Assembly: GCA_964442495.1 (NCBI GenBank)
Contig: CAYTZN010000004.1
Coordinates: forward strand, 1 to 64,000
Direction of reading: 5' to 3'
From: CAYTZN01 sp964442495
GTDB taxonomy: Bacteria > Pseudomonadota > Gammaproteobacteria > Legionellales > Legionellaceae
Length of the DNA stretch: 64,000 nt
A program made the position numbers and the translations under genes. A model generated the notes under the pieces. The model was not told the DNA's origin. It did no database searches and was given only the letters and a program-made list of their open reading frames with translations. Below, in pieces: positions 53,332 through 61,649 of the stretch; the first letter of the stretch is position 1, and the number at the start of each line of letters is the position of its first letter.

Positions 53332-55155
53332 TTATGGTTTAACACGGCACATCCCATTATCTTCCCATTGCTCACTGCCCACGCAGTGATGACAGTAAAA
53401 CAATCCAGTAGGGTCGTATTTTTGTTTGATTGATAATAATTTCGCGTAGTTTGCACCCCAAAAGGCCTGCTGCCAATTTTTTTGGAAATAGTCCGCTTCA
53501 TTGGCATATGCACCGGCGTTTGGTGCTGCATCTATAAAAAATTTCATTGCTGTATTTACTTTTTGGGTTGCAAGTTCGGCTTTTTTCAAGTCAGGCTCAT
53601 GACCTTTAACACCGTCATAGATAGTATTATTAGCAGCGCCAATAATGACTAATCCTGCGGTATCAAAAACAGCCGGGCTAACAGACGTTTCTTTGCTTCG
53701 ATGTATTGCTTCAGGAGATGCCCCAGCTAACCCTTTATTTATATGAAACTCGATAGGGGCAACGCGAGAGGATTTGAAAATAATATCGGCTAAATTTTGA
53801 ATATTATCATCGTTGAAAAGTTTTTGTGGTAAGCGCCAGGATTGATAGGTGTACCAATAAGCGTAAAGTTCATGGCCATTAAGTGCATACCAAAATTCTT
53901 TCGGGGCTGCATTTTTTAAGGTGTTGGTTATGATAAATTCAGGATGATTTTTCATCCAAAAATCATAATTCCACAAATCTTTCGGTGGGATAGGCCATAA
54001 TGTGCTATCCATGGTGTATGCATCTGAGTGTTGTTTAATCCATTGCTGCATTGGCAACCAAGTTTCATTGACACCATTTTTCTTATCACCCTGATAAAAT
54101 AGTAGGATTCCTAATGTGTTGTCGGGTCTAAAAGCAAGTTGCTCGCCCCAATGCTCATTGTTTAGGTATTGCCGGTAAAATGGCAGGATTTTATCGAGAA
54201 GAGCTTTATAAGCAACATCATTTTTTGCAGTGATTTTCCCTTGATAGATTCCAGCATATTTTGGAAGTTCATGTGTTTTTAAACTTAACTTAGTTACAAC
54301 ACCAAATGTTCCACCACCACCACCCCGTACCGCCCAAAAAAGATCTTGGTTTTGGCATTGGTTAGCAATTAAAACCTTGCCTTCTGCGGTTACAATTTCT
54401 GCTTCAATAATGCCTGCTGCAGCTACGCCATACTTTTTGGAATAACTTCCATAGCCTCCGCCTTGTATAAACCCACCCGCTGCACCCACCGTGGTGCAAC
54501 CTCCACCTTGGACGTAACGGCCATGTTTATTGGTGACTTCGTTATACGCTTCAAGCCACCGAGTGCCAGCACCCACGGTGATAACGGGGGTGCCTTTTTC
54601 ATTCTTAGCGCAGCTTGCAGGCACAAATGAATCATTAAACGTGATTTTTCGCATGTTGTGCGTCCAAATCAGCAAAGAGTTGGGTGCATTCGAGCGTCCA
54701 AGGTAATCATGACCTGTGCCTTTAATCGCCAATCGAAGCGAGTGCTCACGTGCAAAATTCACGGCTGCAACCACATCAGCGGTGTTTTCCGCCTCTACGG
54801 CATAAACACTGTTCTTGAACATCCAACCGCCTAAATACCCTTGGCTTAAGGCGTCTCCAGGGTTTGATTCAAGAAAAAAGGGATTGTGAATATTTTTAAG
54901 TGCAGCAATGCACGCCTCACTTTTCGCATCCGTTTGACAAGGTGCAATGCTTGAGGTTGGTTTGACAAGGTGCCCCGTGAGGTTTTTTTCTAATGTTGAC
55001 CATTCATGTTCATTAGGCCAGCAAGCGTCTTGAGGCTGGCAGCGACAGAGAGGGGGTGTTTTGTCATTTGCATTGGTGGTTGCTATTGCAAAACCGGGGA
55101 GCATTGTTATAAAAAATAATGCGCCTGATTTTTTCAGCGATGTGAACGTTGTCAT
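53332..55155 (-). CDS. Secreted BBE-type FAD-linked oxidase
   Basis: A 607-aa exported flavoprotein of the berberine-bridge / vanillyl-alcohol oxidase group. Signal peptide about 1-26; a Cys-containing N-terminal extension (LCRCQPQDACWPNEHEW); an FAD-binding_4 domain with TADVVAAVNFAREHSLRLAIKGTGHDYLGRS and QGGGCTTVGAAGGFIQGGGYG; and the C-terminal BBE segment near KYDPTGLFYCHHCVGSEQW. The His in GTGHDY and the Cys in GGGCTTVG are where bicovalent FAD attaches in the family. Substrates range from sugars to alkaloids, so none is assigned. The frame opens 20 codons earlier, but AAGGAG is 4 bases before the ATG at 55155. Confidence 0.85.
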   Translation of the reverse strand: MTTFTSLKKSGALFFITMLPGFAIATTNANDKTPPLCRCQPQDACWPNEHEWSTLEKNLTGHLVKPTSSIAPCQTDAKSEACIAALKNIHNPFFLESNPGDALSQGYLGGWMFKNSVYAVEAENTADVVAAVNFAREHSLRLAIKGTGHDYLGRSNAPNSLLIWTHNMRKITFNDSFVPASCAKNEKGTPVITVGAGTRWLEAYNEVTNKHGRYVQGGGCTTVGAAGGFIQGGGYGSYSKKYGVAAAGIIEAEIVTAEGKVLIANQCQNQDLFWAVRGGGGGTFGVVTKLSLKTHELPKYAGIYQGKITAKNDVAYKALLDKILPFYRQYLNNEHWGEQLAFRPDNTLGILLFYQGDKKNGVNETWLPMQQWIKQHSDAYTMDSTLWPIPPKDLWNYDFWMKNHPEFIITNTLKNAAPKEFWYALNGHELYAYWYTYQSWRLPQKLFNDDNIQNLADIIFKSSRVAPIEFHINKGLAGASPEAIHRSKETSVSPAVFDTAGLVIIGAANNTIYDGVKGHEPDLKKAELATQKVNTAMKFFIDAAPNAGAYANEADYFQKNWQQAFWGANYAKLLSIKQKYDPTGLFYCHHCVGSEQWEDNGMCRVKP

Positions 55156-55234
55156 GACACTCCTTGTCAGTAGAACAATAAATAGAACAACTCTAATCTT
55201 TAAAAATTCTAGCACCTATTGGAAGGAGCGTACA

Positions 55235-55348
55235 ATGGAGCGTCAGTTAGGGCTTCAAAAAGTGGATGATTGGTTATTCATTAAATCGTTAGTTAATTTG
55301 AATTGCACGCTATGCCATGAAGTATATAATCAATTCAATTTTAAATGA
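55235..55348 (+). CDS. Candidate 37-aa ORF with strong ribosome binding site
   Basis: GGAAGGAG lies exactly 6 bases before an ATG that opens a 37-codon frame (MERQLGLQKVDDWLFIKSL...). It is divergent from the FAD oxidase, whose start is 80 bp away. The peptide contains CTLCHE, a CxxCH pattern, but has no signal peptide, so haem attachment is unlikely. It could be a real small protein or the remnant of a regulator gene cut short. Support is the Shine-Dalgarno alone. Confidence 0.35.
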   Translation: MERQLGLQKVDDWLFIKSLVNLNCTLCHEVYNQFNFK

Positions 55349-55559
55349 TGGACTCCCTTCGTACTGCTGCTTGTCTGCGGCATCTAGAAGATCTCTGTGT
55401 CTAGGAAAAGCCAGGACAGATACACATTTGGCGAGCGTAAAGAAGGTGCCATTTAAAATTTAATTGATTATTGATAGAAAGATGCATGGACCTTTTGGAC
55501 ATGTCATCACCTATAAGTTCATTATTGGCTTAAACGATGACATGCCGTTAAGTTGGGAT
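55349..55559. other. Non-coding stretch between the 37-aa ORF and the 458-aa gene
   Basis: Part of a ~400-bp region without a firm gene. It contains GCTGCTTGTCTGCGG (about 55365-55380), a degenerate relative of the CGGCTTG palindromes, and an inverted repeat CATGTCATC (55500-55508) with 55536-55544, loop of 27, placed as a weak terminator for the minus-strand gene ending at 55560. Nothing else was found. Confidence 0.4.
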
Positions 55560-56936
55560 TTATGATTTAGGCCGAGGTGCTGTGGTTTTTGGTTTTTCTT
55601 CTGCCTCTGCCGCGCGTGCGTTACTGCGCGTTTTTTCTATTTCGTCTTTGTACTCGTTTAATCCAAAAACACTTTCCACTGTGGTTTCTTTATCGGCTTT
55701 ATTTTTCATAGCCTTATCACTTGAAATTTGATAACGCTCTCTGCAATCTTTAAATAAGTCATCCTGCGTCATTTTTTTGCCATTCATATGAATGTTAATA
55801 TTTTGAGGTTCGAAACCTGCTTCAAGGGCAGCCTCATAGGATTCACGCGCGAGCTCCAATGCATGTTCTGGCGTTTTATGCTCAATGCTTATGGTTATAG
55901 CGGTATGACCTTGGGCCTTGATTTTTTCAACAATGCTAGCAATGTCTTTCTTGGTGTTATTGTTAGGGTCGCTATAATAATCAGGTCTAAAAAAATGATT
56001 GGGTAAAGTGATGCGGAAAGAGCCATCTTCTTTATTGTGATCAATGACACGCCCAGTTGCGGAATAAAACTTTTTAAAATCATCAATGTTTATACCCTCT
56101 AAAAGGGCTGAGTCATTAGTATCTGAAAGTGTCATCGATGCCATGGCACCCTCTGGGAGGTCATTCTTAGCATCTTTTAATCGTTGAATTTCTTTTAGCA
56201 TTTCCTTATGGTTTAATTGATTGCCAAGAGCATTGATGCGTTCCACTTCTAGGGAGAGACCTGTCAGTAAATTGTTTAAGGGAATATCCATCGTTGTTTC
56301 AAATTTTTTTAATTCTTTCTCATGGGATGCTTTCAAAGTTGAGAGCATGTCATCCTTTAGTGTTTCACTCTCTTCGTCAGTCTTAATGCCAAGGTTTTCA
56401 TTTAAGCTGCGTTTAAAATCAGGATTATCAAATTTTTCTTTGAGATTATTTAGTTCCAGGTCTTGCTGCTTTAAAATGGCGGCACGAGCAGCACTTTTTA
56501 TCTTGTACATGTTTCCTATAATTTCACTTGGTTTTTTTCGAGGGGTACGTTCTTTTATTTCTTTGGCTTCCCTCGCCATATCTGCTTTGAATTTATCCAT
56601 GGCAGTTCTAGTCGCGTCATTTAACGCGAAGCAGCCTGTTAAACTTTCCCGTATAGCTTTGACTGCTTCTGTGTCAGTGGCTAATTTTTTAGTGAGTTCG
56701 CTACCATCAGGCAATGTTATGCCTTTAAGGTCATCTATCGCTTGAATGCGTTTTGAAAGATAGTTTTTGGCACCTTCAGAGCCAGGAAATTTTTCGTTTA
56801 ACATGACACTATCAAGGTATTTATTAACTATTGCTACTTTAGCGTCATTATTGGGTGCATCATCATTGTAAGACTTGCTCCAACCAGTGAAGGGAGCAAA
56901 GATGTTCTTAATTCTTTTGTAAGGAGAAAATGTCAT
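55560..56936 (-). CDS. Unknown 458-aa coiled-coil protein, candidate effector
   Basis: Not recognised. Soluble, strongly charged and mostly helical; the middle (about 110-260) is coiled-coil-like (KADMAREAKEIKERTPRKK, LELNNLKEKFDNPDF, ASHEKELKKFETT). A compact C-terminal alpha/beta module follows at about 300-400 (IVEKIKAQGHTAITISIEH, FEPQNINIHMNGKKM), where an alternating strand-helix pattern suggests a small globular domain. The tail is Glu/Lys/Pro-rich (ARAAEAEEKPKTTAPRPKS). GTG at 56945 is possible, but AAGGTG sits about 7 bases before the ATG at 56936. Flanked by the FAD oxidase and metQ with no functional link. Effector status is inferred from composition and context. Confidence 0.72.
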   Translation of the reverse strand: MTFSPYKRIKNIFAPFTGWSKSYNDDAPNNDAKVAIVNKYLDSVMLNEKFPGSEGAKNYLSKRIQAIDDLKGITLPDGSELTKKLATDTEAVKAIRESLTGCFALNDATRTAMDKFKADMAREAKEIKERTPRKKPSEIIGNMYKIKSAARAAILKQQDLELNNLKEKFDNPDFKRSLNENLGIKTDEESETLKDDMLSTLKASHEKELKKFETTMDIPLNNLLTGLSLEVERINALGNQLNHKEMLKEIQRLKDAKNDLPEGAMASMTLSDTNDSALLEGINIDDFKKFYSATGRVIDHNKEDGSFRITLPNHFFRPDYYSDPNNNTKKDIASIVEKIKAQGHTAITISIEHKTPEHALELARESYEAALEAGFEPQNINIHMNGKKMTQDDLFKDCRERYQISSDKAMKNKADKETTVESVFGLNEYKDEIEKTRSNARAAEAEEKPKTTAPRPKS

Positions 56937-57031
56937 GAGCGTCACCTTTTATTAAAAAAATATCTAGAATAAAGTGTAGCATCTAAAAATTAACTAAAAC
57001 TTAAGTTATTTTTTCATGAATAACATGTTTT

Positions 57032-57808
57032 CTACCATGCCGCTACCGCAGCATCCCCAAAAAGCTCATGCGCTTTATCCTTGACTTCTTTTGAGTTCAT
57101 CGCCTTAACAAACAAGGCTAACTGCTCTGGTTTGGTATTGTTATCCCGAACAACAATTAAATTTGCATAAGGTGAATGCTTGTCTTCTAGAAATAATGCA
57201 TCTCGTGAAGGCCTCAGCCCCGCGGGAAGTGCGAACGTGGTGTTAATAATGGCGGCATCCACATCTGGCAATACGCGCGGCAGTTGGGCGGCATCCAACT
57301 CTTTAAAGCGAATATGTTTAGGGTTTTTTGCGATGTCTTGTACGCTTCTTTGCGCGGTGTTTTTAAGTGTAATGAGCTTTGCTTTTTTTAATAATAGTAA
57401 AGCGCGCGCTTCATTACTGGGGTCATTGGGTAAAGCAATGATAGCATTGTTGGGCAATTGACGAAGGGATTTTAACTTACTTGAGTAAATGCCTGTGGGG
57501 TAAATGAACGTTTTACCCACGGCTTTTAGGTTATAGCCATGGGCGTTTATTGCAGCTTCAAGATAAGGTAGATGTTGGTAAACATTGGCGTCTAAACTAC
57601 CGTCTTGGAGGGCTTCGTTGGGTAAATTGTAGTCATTGAATTCAATGATCTTGATAGTGAGGCCGTAGCGCTCAAGGGCTACCTTTTGTGCGACTTCAAC
57701 CAACTCGGTTTCAGGTCCAGAGATAGTGCCAATCGCCAACGTGTTGGGTGATGGCTTGCCACATGCCGCCAATGCAAGAATTAAGGCAACAATACTTATA
57801 CTACGCAT
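57032..57808 (-). CDS. metQ: Methionine ABC transporter substrate-binding lipoprotein
   Basis: Periplasmic-side receptor for L- and D-methionine (NlpA/Lpp29 family). The 258-aa precursor has lipobox LAAC (Cys 16). Family landmarks: GTISGPETELVEVAQKVA, IIEFNDYNLPNEALQDGSLDANVYQHLPYLE, PNDPSNEARALLLL and the C-terminal VRDNNTKPEQLALFVKAMNS. AGGAGAT precedes the ATG. Last gene of metN-metI-metQ, 36 bp after metI, so it should share the SAM-responsive leader. Confidence 0.94.
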   Translation of the reverse strand: MRSISIVALILALAACGKPSPNTLAIGTISGPETELVEVAQKVALERYGLTIKIIEFNDYNLPNEALQDGSLDANVYQHLPYLEAAINAHGYNLKAVGKTFIYPTGIYSSKLKSLRQLPNNAIIALPNDPSNEARALLLLKKAKLITLKNTAQRSVQDIAKNPKHIRFKELDAAQLPRVLPDVDAAIINTTFALPAGLRPSRDALFLEDKHSPYANLIVVRDNNTKPEQLALFVKAMNSKEVKDKAHELFGDAAVAAW

Positions 57809-57844
57809 TCACTATCTCCTGAAACATCAAAATGGGTTGCTATC

Positions 57845-58492
57845 TTAATGGTGCAAATAATGGCGGGATAATCTATCACCTATCATCTGCAATGCTTGTA
57901 CAATGATAACCAAAATACAGACCGTGGCCAGCATTACGCTAACATCAAAACGTTGGTAGCCATAGCGAATAGCAAGGTCACCTAATCCACCACCACCGAC
58001 GGTACCTGCCATAGCAGAGTAATTGACCAATGTAATGGCGGTTACGGTAATGGCATGGAGCAATGATGGCATTGCTTCTGGCAAGAGTACAAAGCGAATG
58101 GTTTGCCAAGTATTAGCACCCATCGCATAACTTGCATCAATAAGGCCCGCGGGTAAACTCTGATAGACATTGTCCACAAGACGTGCAAAAAAAGGTGTGG
58201 CGCCTAGGGTTAAGGGAACCATGGCTGCATGAATACCAATGGACGTTCCCACCAGTAAGCGGGTAAAGGGAATAATTGCCACGAGCAGTATGATGAAGGG
58301 TATGGAGCGACTAATGTTAATTAACCCTGCGATCATGCGATGAAGTTTAGGGTTCGGTGTGATTTTTCCACTGGTAAACAAGAGGGTGCCCAAGGGAAGC
58401 CCGAGAAGAACAGCAAAAAAAGTGCTCGCCAAAACCATGTAAAGGGTTTCGCCTGTGGCTAACAGTAAATCATACAGCATCGTTAGTGACAT
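57845..58492 (-). CDS. metI: Methionine ABC transporter permease
   Basis: Inner-membrane permease of the MetNIQ importer. 215 aa with five hydrophobic segments and the EAA-type coupling loop (YAMGANTWQTIRFVLLPEAMPSLL), as expected for the BPD_transp_1 family. Length matches E. coli MetI (217). The start lies 23 bases inside the end of metN, so the two are coupled. Confidence 0.94.
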   Translation of the reverse strand: MSLTMLYDLLLATGETLYMVLASTFFAVLLGLPLGTLLFTSGKITPNPKLHRMIAGLINISRSIPFIILLVAIIPFTRLLVGTSIGIHAAMVPLTLGATPFFARLVDNVYQSLPAGLIDASYAMGANTWQTIRFVLLPEAMPSLLHAITVTAITLVNYSAMAGTVGGGGLGDLAIRYGYQRFDVSVMLATVCILVIIVQALQMIGDRLSRHYLHH

Positions 58493-59495
58493 AGCCTATA
58501 ACCTCCACAGATAAATTAAATTGCTCACAGCGTTTGATAAATGCCTTCAGTAACTCGTGATTTGCCGTTAATTCAATCACTAATACGCCACAGGTCAATG
58601 TATCAAATCTGTCTATATTGGCGAGCAAAATATTAATATCGAGCTTTAGTTCACGACTGGTTTGGCTAATAAAGGGAATGGTTGCTCCTTCGCCTTCAAA
58701 AAAGAGACGTAAGAGGGGCTTTGTGTTGGGTACATCGGATAAGGTGCTTTTTAAGCAAGGGGGGAGTTCTGGGCTTAATTGAGCATAGAGTAACCCCCGG
58801 GCCAAGCTATCTTTATTTGCGAAAACATTGGCCAAAGCCGTTGTTTCGATGATTTTTCCGGCATCCATGATGGCTAGCCGGTGGCAAATGCGTTTGACCA
58901 CGTCCATTTCATGGGTAATGAGAAGGATAGTAATACCATACATAAGATTAATTTTTTTAAGCAAGGCGAGTATGGCATCCGTTGTTTCAGGATCGAGTGC
59001 TGAGGTGGCCTCATCGCACAGTAAAATTTTAGGCGAGCAACTAAGAGCGCGTGCAATTGCCACACGTTGTTTTTGGCCGCCACTCAGTTGGGCAGGATAT
59101 GCGAATTTTTTATCAGCTAATTCGACCAGGGGTAAAAGCTCATTGATTTTGTTGTCAATGGTGGCCTCGTCTATCCCTTGAATGCGCATGGGTAACGCAA
59201 TATTATCGTAGACGGTTTTAGCATTTAATAAATTAAATTGCTGGAAGATCATGGCCGTTTTATGCCGGGCCTGATGGAGGCGCTTGGACGTTAAATGAGT
59301 GATGTTTTCACCATCAATCAGAACCTCTCCTTTATCAGGACGCTCTAATAAATTCACTGAACGAAGCACAGTAGACTTCCCAGCACCACTTTTACCAATA
59401 ATGCCAAATATTTCACCTTCTTGAACAAATAAATTAATATTATCCAAGGCGACATGGTCTTGATAAGATTTTGTTAATCCGGACAGTTCAATCAT
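58470..59495 (-). CDS. metN: Methionine ABC transporter ATP-binding protein
   Basis: ATPase of the methionine importer. 341 aa: Walker A GKSGAGKST, Q-loop MIFQQFNLL, signature LSGGQKQRVAIARAL, Walker B ILLCDEATSALDPET and switch His LLITHEMD. A C-terminal NIL domain (from about 250, GEGATIPFISQTSRELKLDINILLAN region) binds methionine and causes trans-inhibition. It heads metNIQ; the ~140-nt leader carries a SAM-II-type riboswitch. Its own Shine-Dalgarno (TGGTAA) is weak, compatible with translational control. Confidence 0.96.
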   Translation of the reverse strand: MIELSGLTKSYQDHVALDNINLFVQEGEIFGIIGKSGAGKSTVLRSVNLLERPDKGEVLIDGENITHLTSKRLHQARHKTAMIFQQFNLLNAKTVYDNIALPMRIQGIDEATIDNKINELLPLVELADKKFAYPAQLSGGQKQRVAIARALSCSPKILLCDEATSALDPETTDAILALLKKINLMYGITILLITHEMDVVKRICHRLAIMDAGKIIETTALANVFANKDSLARGLLYAQLSPELPPCLKSTLSDVPNTKPLLRLFFEGEGATIPFISQTSRELKLDINILLANIDRFDTLTCGVLVIELTANHELLKAFIKRCEQFNLSVEVIGYVTNDAV

Positions 59496-59528
59496 TGTTT
59501 TACCAGGGTTTTACAGCAAGCGGAGGTT

Positions 59529-59559
59529 GCTAAAGGGGAGAAGTACTGCCCGCTTTAGC
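59529..59559 (-). promoter_or_regulatory. Alternative hairpin in the metN leader (putative expression platform)
   Basis: On the minus strand GCTAAAGCGGG (59559-59549) can pair with the downstream CTCCCCTTTAGC (59540-59529): seven perfect pairs, one mismatch, then three more including a wobble. The left arm is the conserved 3' strand of the SAM-II pseudoknot, so SAM binding and this hairpin exclude each other. No T-run follows, so control of translation or RNA stability is more likely than attenuation. Confidence 0.5.
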
Positions 59560-59630
59560 CGTGTTTTCAAAAGAATGACAAGGTCAGTCAATTGAGCGCC
59601 CGCAAGCTGATAGGTCAAATCGGCGCTGAA
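59546..59630 (-). promoter_or_regulatory. SAM-II-type (SAM_alpha) riboswitch aptamer in the metNIQ leader
   Basis: On the minus strand, stem P1 AGCGCC (59627-59622) pairs exactly with GGCGCT (59600-59595). The enclosed loop reads GATTTGACC, then GCTTGCG, matching the SAM-II core (GAUUURRCC...GCUUGC). After a variable insert that can form a small TGAC/GTCA hairpin comes GGCTAAAGCGGG (59560-59549), the conserved 3' strand that pairs back as the pseudoknot (CC-x5-GC with GC-x6-GG). SAM binding should repress methionine import. The class is known mainly from alphaproteobacteria. It was identified by eye from the consensus, not by a covariance model. Confidence 0.8.
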
Positions 59631-59633
59631 ATT

Positions 59634-59661
59634 ATTATACAGAACCTGGGTGGTTTGACAA
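59634..59661 (-). promoter_or_regulatory. Near-consensus sigma-70 promoter for metNIQ
   Basis: On the minus strand TTGTCA (59661-59656), a 16-bp spacer, then a perfect TATAAT (59639-59634). Transcription would begin around 59625-59630, just at the 5' edge of the riboswitch P1 stem, as expected for this riboswitch class. Confidence 0.7.
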
Positions 59662-59708
59662 GCTATTCCTGGGCAATCCTCTAGGAGGATAAAGGCGTTA
59701 ACTTGTTT

Positions 59709-61649
59709 TTAGTCAGATAATTCTGTTCTGTTTTTAAAGTCATCTAATGCTTCAGGATTGGCCAAGGATCCTAGATTGTTAATTGCTTGACCATGCACGG
59801 TTTGACGAACAGCAATTTCGACAATTTTACCGCTTCTTGTGCGGGGTATGTCGCCTACTTGTAAAATTTTAGCAGGGACATGTCGGGGAGAGGTGTTCTC
59901 GCGAATGGTGCTTTTAATGGTTTTTTTCAATGCCTCGGTCAAGTGCACGCCTTCACGTAGTTTTACAAATAACACAACCCGAACGTCGTCTTGCCATTCT
60001 TGGGCGATGACAACGCTGTCTAGAACGTCAGTGATTTTTTCAACTTGTCGGTAGATTTCAGCAGTTCCTATGCGTACGCCACCAGGGTTTAGCGTGGCAT
60101 CTGAGCGGCCATAAATGATCAAGCCTTGGTGCGAAGTAATTTCAGCAAAATCACCGTGTGCCCAAACATTAGGAAATCGCTCAAAATAGGCGCTTTTATA
60201 TAATTTTTTATCCACATCGTTCCAGAAACCAATGGGCATGGACGGGAACGGTTGGGTGCAAACCAGCTCGCCTCGTGTTTCTTGTACAGAATGCCCTGCT
60301 TCATCAAATACCTGCACCTTCATGCCTAATCCCAAGCACTGTAACTCCCCACGGTAGACCGGCCGAAGAGGGTTGCCAAGGGCAAAACAAGAAACAATGT
60401 CTGTGCCGCCTGAAATGGAACTGAGTTGCACAGGTGATTTAATGTGTTGATAGACAAAATCATAATTTTTAGGGAGCAAAAGGGAGCCCGTAGACAAGAT
60501 ACAACGGAGGTACTTGAAGGAGAAAGAGCGGTTCGGCGTCAAATTTTCCTTTTCAACACTCGAAATAAATTTAGCACTTGTTCCAAAGACGGTAACATTT
60601 TCCTCCTCCAGCAATTTGAAGAGACTATCTTTTTCAGGGTACATCGGTGCGCCTTCGTAAAGGGTAAGCGTTGCCCCTAGTGCGAGTACGGAAACCATCC
60701 AATTCCACATCATCCAGCCTGTGGTGGTGTAAAAACATAAATTGTCATGGGGTTTGATGTCTGTGTGTAGCCCTAGTTCTTTCAAGTGCTGTAACAAAGT
60801 ACCGCCTGCGCTATGCACAATGCATTTGGGCACACCGGTGGTGCCAGATGAAAAAAGAATGTAGAGCGGATGAGAAAAAGGTAAAGATTCATACACAAGC
60901 GCTGTCGCAGGCTTTTGAAAATCCTCCCAAGAGATGGCCTTGGGAAGAGCGTTCCAATTTATTTTTTGATGGAGAATGGGAGAAACAACAATATGCCGCA
61001 ATGACGGCATTTTAGCGCTTATCTGTTGTATTTTTTCATAGGCTTCATGTTGTATGCCTTGATATTGGTGCCCATCACAAACAAACAATAATTTTGGTTT
61101 AATTTGTCCTAAACGATCAATCACAGCATTGGCACCAAAATCAGGGGAGCAACAAGACCAAATGGCGCCAATGGATGCTGTAGCAAGCATCGCAATAACA
61201 GTATTAGCAACGTTTGGCATGACAGCACCCACACAATCACCCGCGACAATGCCTGCCTCCTTTAATCCAGCTGCACAACAGCTCACTTGGTCGTGCAGTT
61301 CTTTATAGCTTATAACGCGTCGCAGATTGTGTTCATCGCGACAAATGAGTGCGGGATGGTCATCTTGTCGTTGAAGGAGTTGTTCAGCAAAATTAAACGT
61401 TGCCCCTGTAAACCAACGGGCATTAAGCATGCCGGTATAATGATTGAGAACAGAGGTGGCAGGTGTATTAAATTTTAGCTCAAAATAATCACACAATGCT
61501 TCCCAAAAATGAGCAGGCTCTTGAATAGACCAGGCATGAAGCGCTTGATACTCTGTAAATTGGCATTGATAGCGAGCCTCTAGGAAACGCATGAATGCCC
61601 ACATTCTGCTTGCTTCAGGATGGGACGGTTTCCAAACCATTGTGCTCAT
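59709..61649 (-). CDS. Acetoacetyl-CoA synthetase
   Basis: AMP-forming acyl-CoA ligase that activates acetoacetate, linking ketone-body or polyhydroxybutyrate breakdown to acetyl-CoA. 646 aa. The N-terminal WKPSHPEASRMWAFMRFLE and YFELKFNTPATSVL fit the acetoacetate-CoA ligase subfamily. The adenylation core has ILFSSGTTGVPKCIVHSAGG, TTTGWMMWNWMVS, HGDFAEI and YGRSDATLNPGGVRIGTAEIY; the C-terminal Lys is in DIPRTRSGKIVEIAVRQ. AAGGA lies 8 bases before the first ATG. Legionella store polyhydroxybutyrate, consistent with such an enzyme. It ends just upstream of the metN promoter. Confidence 0.9.
   Translation of the reverse strand: MSTMVWKPSHPEASRMWAFMRFLEARYQCQFTEYQALHAWSIQEPAHFWEALCDYFELKFNTPATSVLNHYTGMLNARWFTGATFNFAEQLLQRQDDHPALICRDEHNLRRVISYKELHDQVSCCAAGLKEAGIVAGDCVGAVMPNVANTVIAMLATASIGAIWSCCSPDFGANAVIDRLGQIKPKLLFVCDGHQYQGIQHEAYEKIQQISAKMPSLRHIVVSPILHQKINWNALPKAISWEDFQKPATALVYESLPFSHPLYILFSSGTTGVPKCIVHSAGGTLLQHLKELGLHTDIKPHDNLCFYTTTGWMMWNWMVSVLALGATLTLYEGAPMYPEKDSLFKLLEEENVTVFGTSAKFISSVEKENLTPNRSFSFKYLRCILSTGSLLLPKNYDFVYQHIKSPVQLSSISGGTDIVSCFALGNPLRPVYRGELQCLGLGMKVQVFDEAGHSVQETRGELVCTQPFPSMPIGFWNDVDKKLYKSAYFERFPNVWAHGDFAEITSHQGLIIYGRSDATLNPGGVRIGTAEIYRQVEKITDVLDSVVIAQEWQDDVRVVLFVKLREGVHLTEALKKTIKSTIRENTSPRHVPAKILQVGDIPRTRSGKIVEIAVRQTVHGQAINNLGSLANPEALDDFKNRTELSD

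Noticed and set aside
55304..55318. CxxCH haem-binding motif in the 37-aa ORF
   Set aside because: No signal peptide and too little protein around it; a five-residue pattern arises easily by chance.
56221..56745. 174-aa plus-strand ORF opposite the coiled-coil protein
   Set aside because: Low-complexity Ser/Phe/Leu translation antisense to a charged helical protein; typical shadow.
59529..59630. SAM-I (S-box) or other SAM riboswitch instead of SAM-II
   Set aside because: The S-box landmarks (four-way junction, kink-turn, GNA-type loops) are not present; the core words and compact pseudoknot match SAM-II. SAM-V shares parts of this core and remains a lesser alternative.
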